Shown: positions 12,793 through 25,111 of the stretch, in pieces
Position numbering within the stretch: the stretch's first letter is position 1
How the letters are laid out: the number at the start of each line of letters is the position of its first letter
Assembly: GCF_000346465.2 (NCBI RefSeq)
Contig: NC_034012.1
Coordinates: forward strand, 24,940,271 to 25,004,270
Length of the DNA stretch: 64,000 nucleotides
Direction of reading: 5' to 3'
DNA from: Prunus persica
Taxonomy: Eukaryota > Streptophyta > Magnoliopsida > Rosales > Rosaceae
The notes under the pieces: generated by a model
What the model was told of the DNA's origin: nothing
What the model saw: the letters and a program-made list of their open reading frames with translations, nothing else
Databases searched by the model: none
Made by a program: the position numbers and the translations under genes

Positions 12793-14690
12793 AAGCGGAT
12801 GGCTAAAGAGTAATGAACATGAGACAGAGGAAAAGATAATTACATCAGGTTTGTGGTACATTCTCGATGTTCATCATCACAGATGGAGAGATTCTGTTCA
12901 AAATTTAATGAGTTTGTTGTATATAACTTATCATAATATGTGCTTATATGTAAAATTTTCTTCATTTGTTGTAGATTAACCTTTCTGGTGCTGATATTTG
13001 AATATTTGAATTGGATGAGTTAATTGACGAAATTTGTTGTGATTTTTGAACCTCTTTTGTTGGATAGCAATTTCTTCACTTATCGATGCAATCCTTCTGT
13101 TTTTTCTTTCCTTTCTGAAACCAATTTTTATTTCCTTTTAAGCAGACAGTTTATACTGTATGAATACTAAATTGGACACATTATGGACTATATCAAATAT
13201 CATGGATCTTATGATTGACTCATTTGGTTAGTTGGTGATCACCTTATGTTCTCTCTGGTAAAGTGATTTACAGTTTAGTGTGGGGCCCACTAATCCATTT
13301 TATCTTGTTAGTCAATTGAGCTTGTTTTGTTTTGTGTTCTTTCTTAATCTCTCTTCGGGGCCAACTAACTCCATTGAGCTTGTTTGTGTTGGAGCGTTTG
13401 GGTGGAGAGTAGTTCTCCCCAATCGCATACACCCCCTCTAGGATTTGAAGCTCTCTTTTGCACCTACTGTAACTATACTCATGGATCTGAAAGCTCTAGC
13501 TGTACTGGATAATGTTGGAGGTACGCTCCATAAAATTCAACCACGTTCATGACAAGAAATACCTTGTGCTTACCCATTTGGTCAAGATCAACCCTCTACA
13601 ACCCTTGAATCAAACACACCTTTTTATTTAATATTTTTTGGTGTTCGAACCCGAAGATTTTCTCATTGTAGAAATAGCACGTAGAGATTGTAACCCATAA
13701 ATTTATTAATACAAAAACTATTTTGTATACATGTTTTTGTCTAATTTATTGCAAGAAAATCATGTTTACAGCCTCCTAATCTCCTCCACCCCCATGTTCC
13801 TATTTTTTGTGGTCACCATTTTGTTGAGCAGAAACTTGAGTTTTATGACAAAAATGAGCTATATTTGTATGGAAATACACATTTAAAGTTGGTCACGTGA
13901 TGATATGTGACCAAAATTGACAAAAGTTTTGTTGAAATGCGACAATAGGGACCAAATTGATTTGTAGGATCCCATTGATCGATTTGAGAGTTTGAGGACT
14001 AATTCTAAAATTTTTAAGAAGGTCATGGACCACTTGTGATAAAGTAACGTATAAAAGAAAAGCAAGAAAAGAAAAGAAAAAAAAAAAAAAGGCATTTTAG
14101 GCTTTATTTTTTGGGTTCAGATCTTTGATAAAAAGTTTTGATGGTTGTACTTGATGCTTATAAAAAGGATTTGGGGTGTGATTTTTTGAGAACTTATTTA
14201 TAAATAACAAAACTATAAATAAAAAAAGCTTAATCTTTTCAATTGTGAAAGGAATTTGCAAAACCATATGTATAGAAAGATATTACTAGATTGGAAAAAT
14301 TAACATATTTCAGTTGATTATTTGGTTATTAAATGTAAGAAAAGGAAGGTGTTTTTAGTCTGGTTTGAACGCATAATTTAGTCCTGAGCACTAGTTGTAC
14401 TTGTACCAAGACTAGTGGCGGTGTTGATGAGCAGATAAATTATCATTTTGAGTATAGACATGCAATTTCCGATTGTCTAATTGCAGGAGGAGCATGAGTG
14501 TGATTGTTTGTGCAAATAAGAGATGACGCTTGTGTGGCATGTAAGAGATGAAATTATTTTTCGGGCTCTTCAACTGTGTCTGGGCTTCTTTGTAGATCAG
14601 ATTCCTAATTGGCGTAGGCTTCTGACTGTTCTTGGAGTTGGATTCCCAATAGGAATGAGCTTGCAATTCCTTCTTGACCCGGGTTGTCCA
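12793..14690. other. MACPF 3' region and unassigned intergenic DNA
   Basis: The 3' untranslated region of the MACPF gene probably occupies the first few hundred bases. Beyond it I see no gene: open frames here are short and featureless. An A-rich tract at about 14053-14091 could be the tail of a small retroelement, but no body was recognised. Confidence 0.4.
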
Positions 14691-15059
14691 ACTTGTATAA
14701 ATACAGGGCTTATCTTCACTCTTTCTCACATCATAAACTTAACTTCTCTACTTTCTAGCTTGAGAAAGATCTTGTAGAATTTGTACTGCTTGTCGAAGAG
14801 AGGAGTTGTCGTGCATCCAAAGGTAAGTAGAGCATTTATATTTTTTTCTTCGTCTTCTCTTTTTCACGGCGAGGACTAGTTGGGTGGGACTAGGTTGGTT
14901 GATGTTGTGACTGGCGGCCGAAGACGGTTGGAGCGGCGGTGGCCTCTAGTTGCTGCTGAGCGAGTATTGAGAGAAAGTTGGTCGCCTGCCCCCTGCCCAA
15001 GGTGTTGAGAGATAGAAGCAGAATGGTTCGAACTCTGATGATCCTCTAAAAGGAAGGCT

Positions 15060-15850
15060 GATGTCAAGTCTTCAAGAAATGAAGCTGCGACTTCGCTATT
15101 GAGGAAGAAGCCAAGGATCCCTTCTGCTGAAAAGACTTAAGTAAGAGTTGTTCCTCTATCATCAGCTAGAGTTAAACATCTCATTGGTGCATATAGCAAG
15201 GGATGTTCCACTCATGCCTCTTGCAGACACGCTTGGAGACTGTGATCTGCTCTGTGAAGTGGTCCGTGCGTGATCTAGTTCACTTGCTGGGAGGCAAAGA
15301 AATGCATATGTTCTTCTCCAAAGTTTGGGTCGTCTGCACCAATCAAAGGATGAAGGTCAAACTGGGAGGTCTGCTCATCTACCCAACCATCATGATCCAA
15401 CTGTTAAGTGACGAGCAGTCAAGCTTTGAGATGATTCATCGTCGTTGACTCATTTGGAGGTGAGGATGCCAGCGGCCAAGAAGGCGAGAGAGTCATCTGC
15501 CTGGGCGAAAGGTTCTTCTGCAACATTAGCGGCTGATTCCAAGGTGGACGAGTCCAGCCCTGCAGGGGATGCAGGTGTGTCTGATCTGCTGAAGATGAAC
15601 TTCCTGTCAAGCCCGTCTACTTGCTTCAAGCTGGTTGATCATATCCATCAGGCTGATGATCTTGATACATTTTCAAGTTTTTTTCTTGGAAAAACAAAGG
15701 GAAGCAAAATTTCATCTGCTTCAAAAAAGAGGTGGTGGCAGATGTCGCGGATCAGGCAAGTGGAGTTGCTGAGAGCGTGGCTGATCAGGCGGACGCAGAA
15801 GAAACTGCAAATCAGGGATCTCCTGCTAGCGTCTCGGAGTCGATGAAGAC
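15060..15850 (+). pseudogene. Antisense extra ORF remnant of the old Tat element
   Basis: On the strand opposite gag-pol, and beyond the integrase end, broken frames continue for about 800 bases. The clearest is 15445-15846, with MPAAKKARESSAWAKGSSA, then LVDHIHQADDLDTFSSFFLG. The last block resembles the C-terminal part of the large antisense proteins found in many plant Tat elements that databases label gypsy-type transposon proteins (I recall Pfam Transposase_28, not verified). Upstream blocks such as KEMHMFFSKVW and KLGGLLIYP at 15300-15390 look like the same decayed protein in other frames. Its function in such elements is not established. Confidence 0.55.
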
Positions 15851-16059
15851 TCCTTTATTTCTTTTCAGCTTTTGTAGTCTGCTCTTCGTTTAGAATAATT
15901 GGTCTTGTTTGACCATTTTCTTTTTGTTGAACTTGGCGGTTGGTCACTTTACTATGGAAATTTCAGTTATTATTTTTTCAACTTCAATTTGCATATTGTA
16001 TCGCGAACTGCTTGAGTCACCAGCTAGTGTATGGGCTGTACATTTCCCTTAAGATTTTG

Positions 16060-16840
16060 GCAAAAGCCAAGGACCCCCTTGAGGGACTCTAGATGTATTC
16101 TGCATTTTTCGGAGAAAGCTTAGGACGCTTCTGGTCGTTACCCTGTGTCTCCCTTGGGACGCTGCTTATGGACAACTGTATGACTATCTTGCCCTCTTAG
16201 GAAATGGATATGAACCTGGATACCTCCCTTAGGAAATTCTTGGCGCACCCTACGTTTTCCTTAGGACGCTTCTTTGCGGGTTGCGTCTCCCTTTGGACCT
16301 TGCTTATGGACGACTGTATGACTATCCTGCCCCTCTTAGGAAACAGATAGGAACCTGGATACCTTCCTTAGGAAATTTCTGGCGCATCCTGTGGCTCCCT
16401 TAGGATACTGCTTTGAGGGCTGTGTCTCCCGAAGGACGCTTCTGGTCGTCGACCTGCGTCTCTCTTAGGATGCTTTTTATGGGCAACTGTTTGACTATCC
16501 TGCCTCCCTTAGGAAACGGATAGGAACCTGGATACTTCCCGCAGGAAGTATAGATACCTCCTTTTAAGAAATTCCTGGCGCACCCTATGTCCCCCTTAGG
16601 ACGCTGCTTTGTGGGCTGCGTCTCCCTTAGGACGCTTCTGGTCATCACCATGCGTTTCCCTTAGGACGCTGCTTATGGGCAACTGTATGACTATTCTTTG
16701 CAGATAGGAACCTGGATACTTCCCTTAGGAAATTCCTAGCCTATCTTAGAACGCTTCTTTGCAGGCTGCATCTCCCAAAGGACGCTTCTAGTCGTCGTCA
16801 TGTGTCTCCCGAATGACGCTACTTATGGGCCACTGTGTAT
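16060..16840. repeat. Variable tandem repeats in the 3' region of the old Tat element
   Basis: A compound unit built on CCCTTAGGA and GGACGCTGCTTATGGGCAAC recurs about five times. The landmark CTTATGG followed by an ACTGTATGACT-like string occurs near 16165, 16303, 16475, 16672 and 16822, so spacing varies from about 138 to 197 bases. Tandem repeats in the region after pol are a known habit of Tat and Ogre elements. Here they directly abut the truncated integrase. Confidence 0.8.
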
Positions 16841-16854
16841 TTTTTTTGAAAAAG

Positions 16855-19166
16855 GCGGTGATCTGCTTGCCAATGAATTGTGAGCCATTATCGGTAACTA
16901 GTGATCGTAGGTAGCCAAATAGACAAATAATGTCCCACATCGGCTTCTTTAGTAGAGGATAGAGCTTCAGCCTCGATCCATTTAGTAAAGTAATCAGTTA
17001 CGACGATCATCATTTTTTTCTTAGCAGGTGCCGTTAGCATGGGGCGTACTAAGTCGATGGCCCATTGCATGAAAGGCCACGGACTGTTCTACGGATGGTA
17101 GATTTCGACAGGCAGATTAGGAATTGGTTTGTACCGTTGGCAGCGATCACATCTTTTGACATATTCAGTGGAGTCATGGTGCAAAGTAGGCCAGAAGTAG
17201 CCTACGTTTAAAGCCTTCTGGGCGAGTAACCTGCCCCTAAAGTGGTTGCCACACTCGCTGTCGTGAATTTTGCAGAGGACTTCAAGTGTTTGAGGGTATT
17301 TTATGCAACTGAGCTGAGGGCTGGAGTATGATCTGCGAATGAGCTTGTTGCCTTGCATGTAATATCTCGTGGCTTTCTGTTGGACCTTCCTAGCTTCGGA
17401 CTTATCCGTTGGTAGATTTCCATTCACTAAGTAGTCGATGATGGGGTCTTGCTAGCTGGGGTTTTCATCGATCTGCATTGAGTCAATTGGCTCTATTTCT
17501 TCGATGCTTGGCCGGTCAAGGTGTTCAAGGGGATGAAGCGTCTGAACTGCATGTACTCGCCTGAGGCTTGATTCGTGATCAGCTGGGAGCATGAGTAGAT
17601 GGCCGATCTCTTGATCGACAGTTCTTTCGCTAGGCGTAATCCTGCAAGCAATGCCTCATATTCTGCCTCGTTGTTTGAAGCATAAAAACCTAATGTGATA
17701 GCTTGTTCCAACAAAGTTTCGCATGGGGTGATTATGACGACGCCTGCCCCCGCTCTTTTGTGATTTGATGTTCCGTCTACATGCAACTGCCATATGTCGT
17801 TAGGTGGGTTTGAATCGGTAGGGGAGGTGTCGTCTGCTTTTTCCTTGCTTTTGGTGACCATCTTCTCTTCTTCGGCTATCAGAGTAAACTCTATAACAAA
17901 ATCTACCCGTAGAGGAGGTCGTATTAACTGAGTTCGATAGCCCATTTCATGAGTCACTGAGAAGCGTCGGGGCTGTGGAGGATTGATCTCAAAGGAAATT
18001 CTGTCATGACAATTATCCGATGCGCTTCATAGTAGGGCCTTAGTTTTCTCGCAGAAATCACAAGCGAAAAATGAGCTTCTTCATTTAGGATAGCGAGTCT
18101 CTGCATCGAGGAGAGCTTTTGAAGTGTAGAATACCAGATGTAGTGCCCCCAGCTCTTCTCAGATGAGAGCTGAGCTAATAGCTGAGTCAGACACCGCCAG
18201 GTAGATGTACAAGTTTTTGCCTGGTATCGGTTTTGAAAGTAAGGGAGGTGAAGTGAGGTAGGTTTTCAAGTTTTGAAAAGCTACTTCACACTCGTCATCC
18301 CACTTGTCTTTGTGTCCCTTCTTCAAGGCTTTGAAAAATTGCCTGCACTTGTCGGTAGATCTTAAGAGGAATCGGTTGAGAGCTGCCGCTCTACTCGTTA
18401 GACTTTGTATCTCCTTTGTTGTGGTAGGTGACTTCATGTTGAGTGTAGCCTTGATTTGATTTGGATGTGCCTAAATTCCTCTTTGGGTGACTAAGTATCC
18501 CAGGAATCGGCCTGACGAGACTATAAACGTGCATTTGCTCGGGTTTAACTTCATGTTGTATTTTCGAAGTAGGTTGAATGCCTCGGCAAGGTTCTTGATG
18601 TGGTCTGCTCGCTTGGGAGCTTTGACTAACATGTCATCTACGTAGACCTCCATAGTCTTGCCGATTTGCTCCTTGAAAATTTTGTTCACCAACCTTTGGT
18701 AGGTTGCTCCGGCTTTCTTCAGCCTAAAGGGTATGACTTTGTAGCATTATGTACCTCTTTCGTTGATGAATGAGGTCTTTGCCTTGTCGTCTTCATGTAT
18801 CATGATTTAGTTGTAGCCGGAGTAGGCGTCCATGAAGCTTAGAAGTTGATTGCCGGAAGTTGAATTTACGAGTTGATCAATTCTTGGTAGTGGAAAGTTG
18901 TCCTTAGGGCACACCTTGTTGAGGTCGGTGTAGTCGATGCACACTTTCCACAGGCCTTTGTCTTTCTTTGCTACTAGAACAACGTTCGCCAGCCATTCTG
19001 CGTAGGAGACTTCTTCAATGAAACCGGCAGCTAGAAGCTTGTCGATCTCGGCTTCAATGATGGCAACCCGCTTGGGGGCGAAGTTGCGTCTCTTCTGCAC
19101 TACAGGCTTGATAGCTGGGTTGACGTGTAGGCGATGGCAGATGATCTGGGGATCGATGCTAGGCAT
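16855..19166 (-). pseudogene. Pol remnant of the old Tat element (RT, RNase H, second RNase H, truncated integrase)
   Basis: RT is readable from 19166 (AEIDKLLAAGFIEEV, CIDYTDLNKVCPKDNFPLPRID) to about 18471 with the active-site block YVDDMLVKAPK; stops occur at about 18807 and 18471. RNase H follows (about 18437-18159). The second RNase H lies at 17957-17493 with LHVDGTSNHKRAGAGVVI and NNEAEYEALLAGL. Integrase shows the zinc-finger residues (KIHDSECGNHF, CDRCQR) at about 17290-17120, the first aspartate block (WAIDLVRP) and the second (TDNGSQFIGKQI) near 16900-16860. It then stops: the third catalytic residue and C-terminus are missing. The element could not encode a working polymerase or integrase. 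Confidence 0.82.
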
Positions 19167-19381
19167 GTCGGATAGTGACCATGTAAATACGTCTTCGTTG
19201 TTCTGGAGGAAGGCTGCAAGCTTTGCCTTTTCCTCCTGGCTTAGGCACGAGCGGATCCTTTCTTTTCTCTCTGGCTTGTCAGGATCAAGGGTACTAGCTC
19301 AACGTCCTCCTCGGGCTTCCATCCTTCTTCAGGAGAGACCTCCGGACGGATTCCCTCGACCTGGTCCTGATTCTTTGATTG

Positions 19382-19890
19382 CTATTGGGGAGTAGTTATT
19401 CCTTTTCCTATTCGGTTTGCTCGGCTGTCAGGAACGGGATTTGTCTTCTCCTCTGCTTGTTCTACTCCCTTTAGATATGCCTGATTCACAAGGAGAACTG
19501 TGTTTGCTTGCTTTTGTTCAGCCCTTGAGCTGAGCATTTCCTCACCATTGCCTGATCGTTGTTGATCTGGCCGATACCGCTTCCAGGGATTGGGTAGCGG
19601 ATCTTCTGATGTGTGGCGGAGGTGATGGCGCTGATCTTGCCAATCCATGGTCTACCTAGAATACCATTGTAGGGTGAGACTTCATCAGTGACCATGAATG
19701 TTTGCGAGCTGATTACAGGTTGGGAGTAGATGTCGAGATCTATCGTGCCCACGATAACTGTTGTTGCGCCATTGAAGCCAGTCAGTGACTTGGCTGATTT
19801 ATTGATCTTTGTCTCTAAGCTCATCTATTGGATGACTACCAATTGTAGGATGTTGGCTGCACTGCCCTCGTCTGCATGGATTCAGTCAAC
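19382..19890 (-). pseudogene. Aspartic protease remnant of the old Tat element
   Basis: The conserved block HADEGSAANIL near 19850-19880 corresponds to the active site of Tat-type proteases, where the usual DSGA is replaced by DEGSA. A stop follows shortly after, then the frame 19824-19486 continues with the C-terminal half (VTDEVSPYNGILGRPWI). The region between protease and RT (to about 19.2 kb) appears as broken frames. Confidence 0.65.
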
Positions 19891-20295
19891 TATGGCCTGA
19901 GCAATTTGAATGCTGATGACAAAGGCGTCGTTGTGTGGTAGATCAAGGTCGATTAGATCTTTCTTTTGGAAGTCAATCACGAGATCGTCTTCTGCCAGTG
20001 GGAGACTAATGAAGACCTGGGAGATCATGATGGCCTATTTGATCTTCCTCTTTTATTCTTTGTTGGTCAGTCCGGACTCCTCGGAGTCGGCTAGGATTGT
20101 ATTAATCCTTATGACCTTCTGGGGTGGCTCTTTGGCGGTATCACAGTCCTCAATCTGCTAGATAGCTTGCTTCGAGATGAACTCCTTGCAGTGACCTTCT
20201 TTCACGAGTTCTTCGAGGTGCGCTTTCCAAGCAAAGCAATTATTCGTATTTTGCCCGTGTGTCGCATGGAAAGCACAATACTTTCTGGTATCCCT

Positions 20296-22435
20296 CTAAT
20301 CCGGATCTCCTTTCAAGGGTGGAGGTCTTTTTACCCAAGGTTTGTCCTTTACTTCGGCTAAATTTTGATGTATAGGGATGGAGAACTTGGTGTAGTTCTC
20401 TTTTGTCATAGCGTCTCCTTGTGTGCTCGTCCTGCGCTTGTCTTTATCCCTACTGCCAAGCCTGTCGCTTCTTTGGTTTGCCCGCTTGGTCGGCCGATCT
20501 TCCTGCTCAGTGGACTTCTTCGCGGCGATTAGATCGTTATCCCAGAGTGCATAGCGTTCCGCGATCGCTAAAACCTCTGCCAGAGTCTGGATGGGAGTGA
20601 AAGTTAGCTCACGGTATAAGTCGTGTTTTGCTGGAAGACCTTTCTTGAATGCAGAGGATGCGATTCGGTCATCGCACCCTAGAATGTTGGCCTTTTTTGC
20701 TTTGAATCTCTTGATGTAATCTCGAATGGATTCATCTGGCTTCTTGCGTAGGTTGTACATGTGGTCAGGGTTCTTCTTAATCGTCTGATAAGAAGTGTAC
20801 TCTTTGGTGAAAACATAAGCAAGCTCATTGAAGCTGCTGATCAACCCGGATGGCAGGGTATGGAACCAATCCTAAGCTGCTCCCCGCAAAGTCATTGCAA
20901 ACACTTTGCACAATGGCGCATCTTCGGCTTTGTAGCAAATCATAAGGCTCTTGAAATGCTTCATATGGCTATTGGGATCAGAATTGCCTTTGAAGCATGT
21001 GAAAGAGAGCGTTGAGAATCATTTCGAGGGAGCAGCCTGCTCTATTTCAGCGGTGAAAGGTGAGGAGTTTTCTTGGTCTACCTCCACACGTAGTGGATCT
21101 TCGAAATTTCAGCCAATCTTTAAGTCTAGAAGTTGATTATTCACAAGATTCTCAACGTCTTCCGTACACATGGCTAGTCGGTCACGTTGATGACCTTTAC
21201 GATTTGGGCGAGGCTAATTAACTTCCTCGTTGGTTTGCAAGGGTCGACCTTCTCTGCTGAACTGCTTAGGCGGCGTGTTGGTGGATTGCGCTTGCTAGGG
21301 ATTTTTTGTAACTTGGCGACAAGAATTGGTTCTTCGAGAGCAAGCAACGGAGTGCCTTTCTTCATGGTTCTCGTTGTGAGGGTTATCAAGTTGACCTCCC
21401 TAAGGGCCTAGCCTTTCGTGAATATTTCTCTGTGAGCGGGCAACAGAGTGCCTTTTCTTCATGATCCTCATTGCGATGGCCGTTAGGTTGACCTCCCTAG
21501 GAGCCTAGCCTTTCATGAATGTTTTCTTGCGGGCCCAGGAGAACGCGGATGTCAAGTCTTGGGCCCAGCCTATCACGCACATTGGTCCTTAAATTCAATA
21601 TGGATGGGAGACTTCGTCTGCTCTGAGTGTGGCTCGCAGATGCTTGCGACATGTCAGCAAGCTGATTGCGTTGTTGTCAATCTCCTTGTCTACTTACTCC
21701 TGCTCGACCTGCTTGGTATCCATTGAACTGCCTATCAGCACGTTTGTCCATCATTCTCTCTTCGCCCTGTTGTCCAAGGCGAAGGTTTTGAGCCAAGTTT
21801 ATTTGGTTGAAGAGCTGCCTCATCAAATTGTTTTGGTTGTCCATTCTCTGAGTTAGCTGGTCAACTCTCAAATTAAGGTCTACTTGACTGTGTGGATTGG
21901 GAGGAGACAAATGTGTGGAGCCCAATTGTACACAGACTAGGGTTTCATTAGATGTGTACATGGGAGCGTTCGTCGAGCGTGGAGGCAATGCTTGAAGTTG
22001 CTCCACAATTGGGCCAAAGTCGGCAGTGGTAGTGAGCCCACCTTGATGTGAGGTTCCACCATGCTCAACGACGGTGCTATGAAGGTGGCTAGATCCGGCC
22101 ACGAGGCCTTGAGATTGTATGACGATGACAGAGGCCGGTGCGGTGGTCCTTGCTTCGAGTCCGGCAGGTGGCATGGTGGTTCCAGTCACACGGGGTGGCT
22201 ACTGAGGGTTCATGGTAGCGAGAGGTGGTGAAGCCTCCATGTCGATCGTGGGATCGTGAGAGGAGTAGCTTTGGGCCGTCACAGATTGAGTCATCGCGGC
22301 GGTCTTGCTCCTCGTGCGCTTGCTTCCAACCATGGTTGTTTGGAAGGCTTCGGTTTGGAAAATAGGAGGAACGGATTCCTTGAGCATGCGTTGAGTATAA
22401 CTCGTGCTCTCAATGAAAACACCAAATGTTTGCAC
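20296..22435 (-). pseudogene. Gag remnant of the old Tat element
   Basis: The N-terminal part begins just downstream of the leader at about 22435 and continues through 22189-21677, rich in Gln/Thr/Ser and ending with a coiled stretch (LRVDQLTQRMDNQNNLMRQLFNQINLAQ). The capsid domain is readable at 20844-20296 with ELAYVFTKEYTSYQ and RKKPDESIRDYIKRF, both typical of Tat/Retand Gag proteins. Stops and indels between about 21677 and 20850 break the frame. Confidence 0.75.
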
Positions 22436-22520
22436 AAATAATCTCTCGGAAGAATATTCGCTTCTAGATCCTTCAACCTTCGATCTTCCTTCTCTCTCTT
22501 TCTTGATTCCTGTAAAAAAG

Positions 22521-23521
22521 ATTGGAGTAAATAGACCACACCCGGGGAGATTTGATCATCTAAATTTGCAAAGTTTGAAACTATTGCAGCAAAGGGAAAT
22601 GTTTTGTGGAGTACTAGAAATTGGGAATGCAGATGAACTTTGCCAAAGTTGTGCAATTGGAAAAGCCCATAGAGAAGCCTTTGGTAAAGAGAAAACTTGG
22701 AAAGCAAGTGTGCCATTGGAACTTATTCATTCAGATGTCTGTAGACCAATGCAGTCTACAACAATAGGTGGGAACAAATACTTCTTGACTTTCCTTGATG
22801 ACTGCACTAGAATGTGCTGGGTGTATTTCATGCAGTATAAGTCTAAGGTATTTAATATCTTCAAGAAGTTTAAGGCTATGGTGGAATTGCAAAGTGGCTT
22901 CAAGATCAAGAGGATGCTGAGATATATCCAACAAAGAAACAGTATGGAACAGCTAATAGGGTGCTGAGATATATCCTAGGCACAAGTGATTTTGGTTTTG
23001 AATATCATAAGGGAAAAGAAGCTGTTATAATCGGGTATTGTGACAGTGATTGGAGTGGAAGCCAAGATGACATGAGAAGCACCTCTGGCTATGCTATCTC
23101 TTTTGACAGTGGTGTGTTTTCTTGGGCATCTATCAAGCAACACAGTGTTGCTCTCTCCACAGCCGAAGCTGAGTATGTTAGTGCAAGTGAAGCTACTACA
23201 CAGGCTATATGGTTGAGGTTTGTGCTAGAGGACTTTGGAGAATTGCAGACTGATGCAACTCCATTAATGGTGGATAATACTTCTGCTATTGCAAGGACAA
23301 GAAATCCAGTTTTTCATCAACAGACCAATCATATTAACTGCAGATATCATTTCATTCGAGATGCTTTACAAGATGGTGTAGTGGATTTGAAGTACTGCAA
23401 GTCTGAAGAGCAAGTGGCTGACATTTTCACTAAAGCTTTTCCTGAAGATCGATTCAACTATTTGAGAGGATTGCTTGGGGTTAAACTAGTTAACAATTTA
23501 GAAGGGAATGTTGAAATGTAA
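22521..23521 (+). pseudogene. Internally deleted Ty1/copia pol fragment
   Basis: The left part (to about 22920) encodes the pre-integrase zinc region (RFDHLNLQSL, CQSCAIGKAHREAF) and the start of the integrase core (LELIHSDVC, FLTFLDDCTRMCWVY). It jumps at about 22930 to the end of RT and RNase H: RVLRYILGTSDFGFEY, CDSDWSGSQDDMRSTSGYA, ALSTAEAEYVSASEA and QVADIFTKAFPEDRF, ending at a stop at 23519-23521. The central integrase and most of RT are missing. Residue patterns recall the Tork-type copia clade, but this is tentative. The RNase H part itself is uninterrupted, so the deletion copy may be fairly young. Confidence 0.8.
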
Positions 23522-23740
23522 ATTATTTACTGGTTTAAATTCTTAGCTAGATAGATGTAAGGCTTAGATTTAATCCTAGAGTGTAGGTCTCATATGTCCT
23601 AGCTCATGCCAAGTGTACAGCTTATATTGCTGACATAAAGTTGTATGGCTGAGATCATATTCTCTACTGTGTAAAAGGGAATGTTTATGTTAGAATGTCA
23701 GTGTGAGAGAATGTGTGCATTCTCATGAAGGAGCTGAGTA

Positions 23741-23797
<57 letters not shown>

Positions 23798-23800
23798 ATG
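23509..23800 (+). repeat. Probable copia 3' LTR with a CT microsatellite
   Basis: Starts TGTTGAAATG at the end of the pol frame. A pure CT run occupies 23746-23794. The right LTR border is not defined. Confidence 0.5.
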
Positions 23801-25111
23801 TTTATCTTGTTTCTTAGGATTCTAAGGATGTTAGCTTCCATGGGCGACTTGGGAAGTGTCTCAGACGCATAAGGTCTGTTTTGGAAGAAAAAGGCTGAGA
23901 TTGCTTTCCGCAGTTGCAGCGGAGAATTTCGGTGGTTATGTCATTGGTTCCCTTTAACAAATGGGTAAGCTTATGATTTTGTGCTGATTTTGGTTCCCTA
24001 TCACCAAAAGATCAACATTTAGAGGCATCAGCATCAAAGTCAAGCTCCCACCATCAACATAGGAAACATAAAAGACCCCAAAACTAGGAGAAACTCTGTC
24101 CAGATCTAGTCAGGAAATCGCACAGCACAAACGATCCGCTTGAGCGCTTGCAAAATCGCCCCTCTACTGCTTGTGCACCAGTGATTTTTCTTCTGCAGCC
24201 GCTGCATCTTCTTGCAGCCCTTTTGGTTCCTTCTTTCCTCCTGCATCATGGTGAGCCAAAACTTCAACAGTTCCATGGTAGAGAGTGAAAGAGGAAGGGG
24301 GAATGCATTTAAAGGTGGGCTAGGTTGGTTGGAGCTGCCGATGGCACTCATGGGATGGGGAAGGGAAGACATATATATTTTTTCCAATTTTAATTAATTA
24401 AAAGATATACAATTTTTTTTTTTTATATAATGATTTTTTTATTTTTAAAATACCCTTGAAAATGGAAACATTAAAATGCCCTTAAAAATGGAAGGAAAAT
24501 TGGATGTGATAAAGTCAGATGACAATTCATGGATTTTAAAAAATTAAGGTCACATTTCTCTTCAATATTTTTTTAAAATGACAAATTGAAATTGAGGTAT
24601 AAGTTCAGGTGACATTTCTACAAAAATCCCTATACATTATGATATTCTAACAATAAAATTGTCTAAAATTGATACATTCCCTCTTTTCTTTTCTTTTTCT
24701 CTTTTCCTTTTCATTTTATGCTTTGTTGCTATTGCTAAGTTTATCCTACAGCTATAGCAACTTCTCCACCTTTCATTTATTAGTGATCAAGGATGCTTAG
24801 CAACTTCTTCACCTCCCCTTCTTTCCATGTACTAACCAGGGACACCAAGTCAACATCTTAGGTAAGAATTCCAACCCAATCAAACAATGACATCTGTACA
24901 TATTCAAAATTGGAATTTGCATTGTGATAGTTGAAAGCTTCTTCACAAAAAAGCCAAAAAATATATAATAAGTTGAGAGCTTAAGTCCTTTTCAAATTAT
25001 GCTAATATGCAAAATTGGAATTTTGCTAGATAGTTGATGGCATCTTTGTCCTACCAAAAAGAAAAAAAAAAGTTGATAGCATATTGTACCATTTTGGCCA
25101 ATGTACGTAAT
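23801..25111. other. Unassigned AT-rich intergenic region
   Basis: No gene supported. A 93-codon minus-strand frame at 24106-24387 has no recognisable domain. The last 80 bases before the CACTA terminus (25032-25111) weakly resemble 43786-43865, upstream of the resistance gene (CATCTTTGTCC, then an A-rich tract, then a CCATTTT block). Confidence 0.4.

Larger units (their letters stand above)
14691..22520 (-). mobile_element. Old Tat-lineage Ty3/gypsy retrotransposon, minus strand
   Basis: Reading the minus strand from about 22.4 kb leftward gives leader, gag, protease, RT, RNase H, a second archaeal-type RNase H, and integrase. The extra RNase H between RNase H and integrase is the hallmark of the Tat lineage. 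The 5' end is near 22,440, where the LTR-leader boundary (TTTGCACAAA, then TTTGGTGTTTTCATTGAGAG on the minus strand) is visible; only some 80 bases of LTR remain before an abutting copia fragment. Integrase is truncated, and the 3' LTR could not be located, so the left border is only a guess based on a TATA-like motif (TATAAATA, about 14697) and the antisense remnant. Many stop codons mark it as inactive. Confidence 0.75.

Noticed and set aside
24106..24387. 93-codon minus-strand frame
   Set aside because: No recognisable domain, no splice or promoter context, and it overlaps a plus-strand frame of equal quality.
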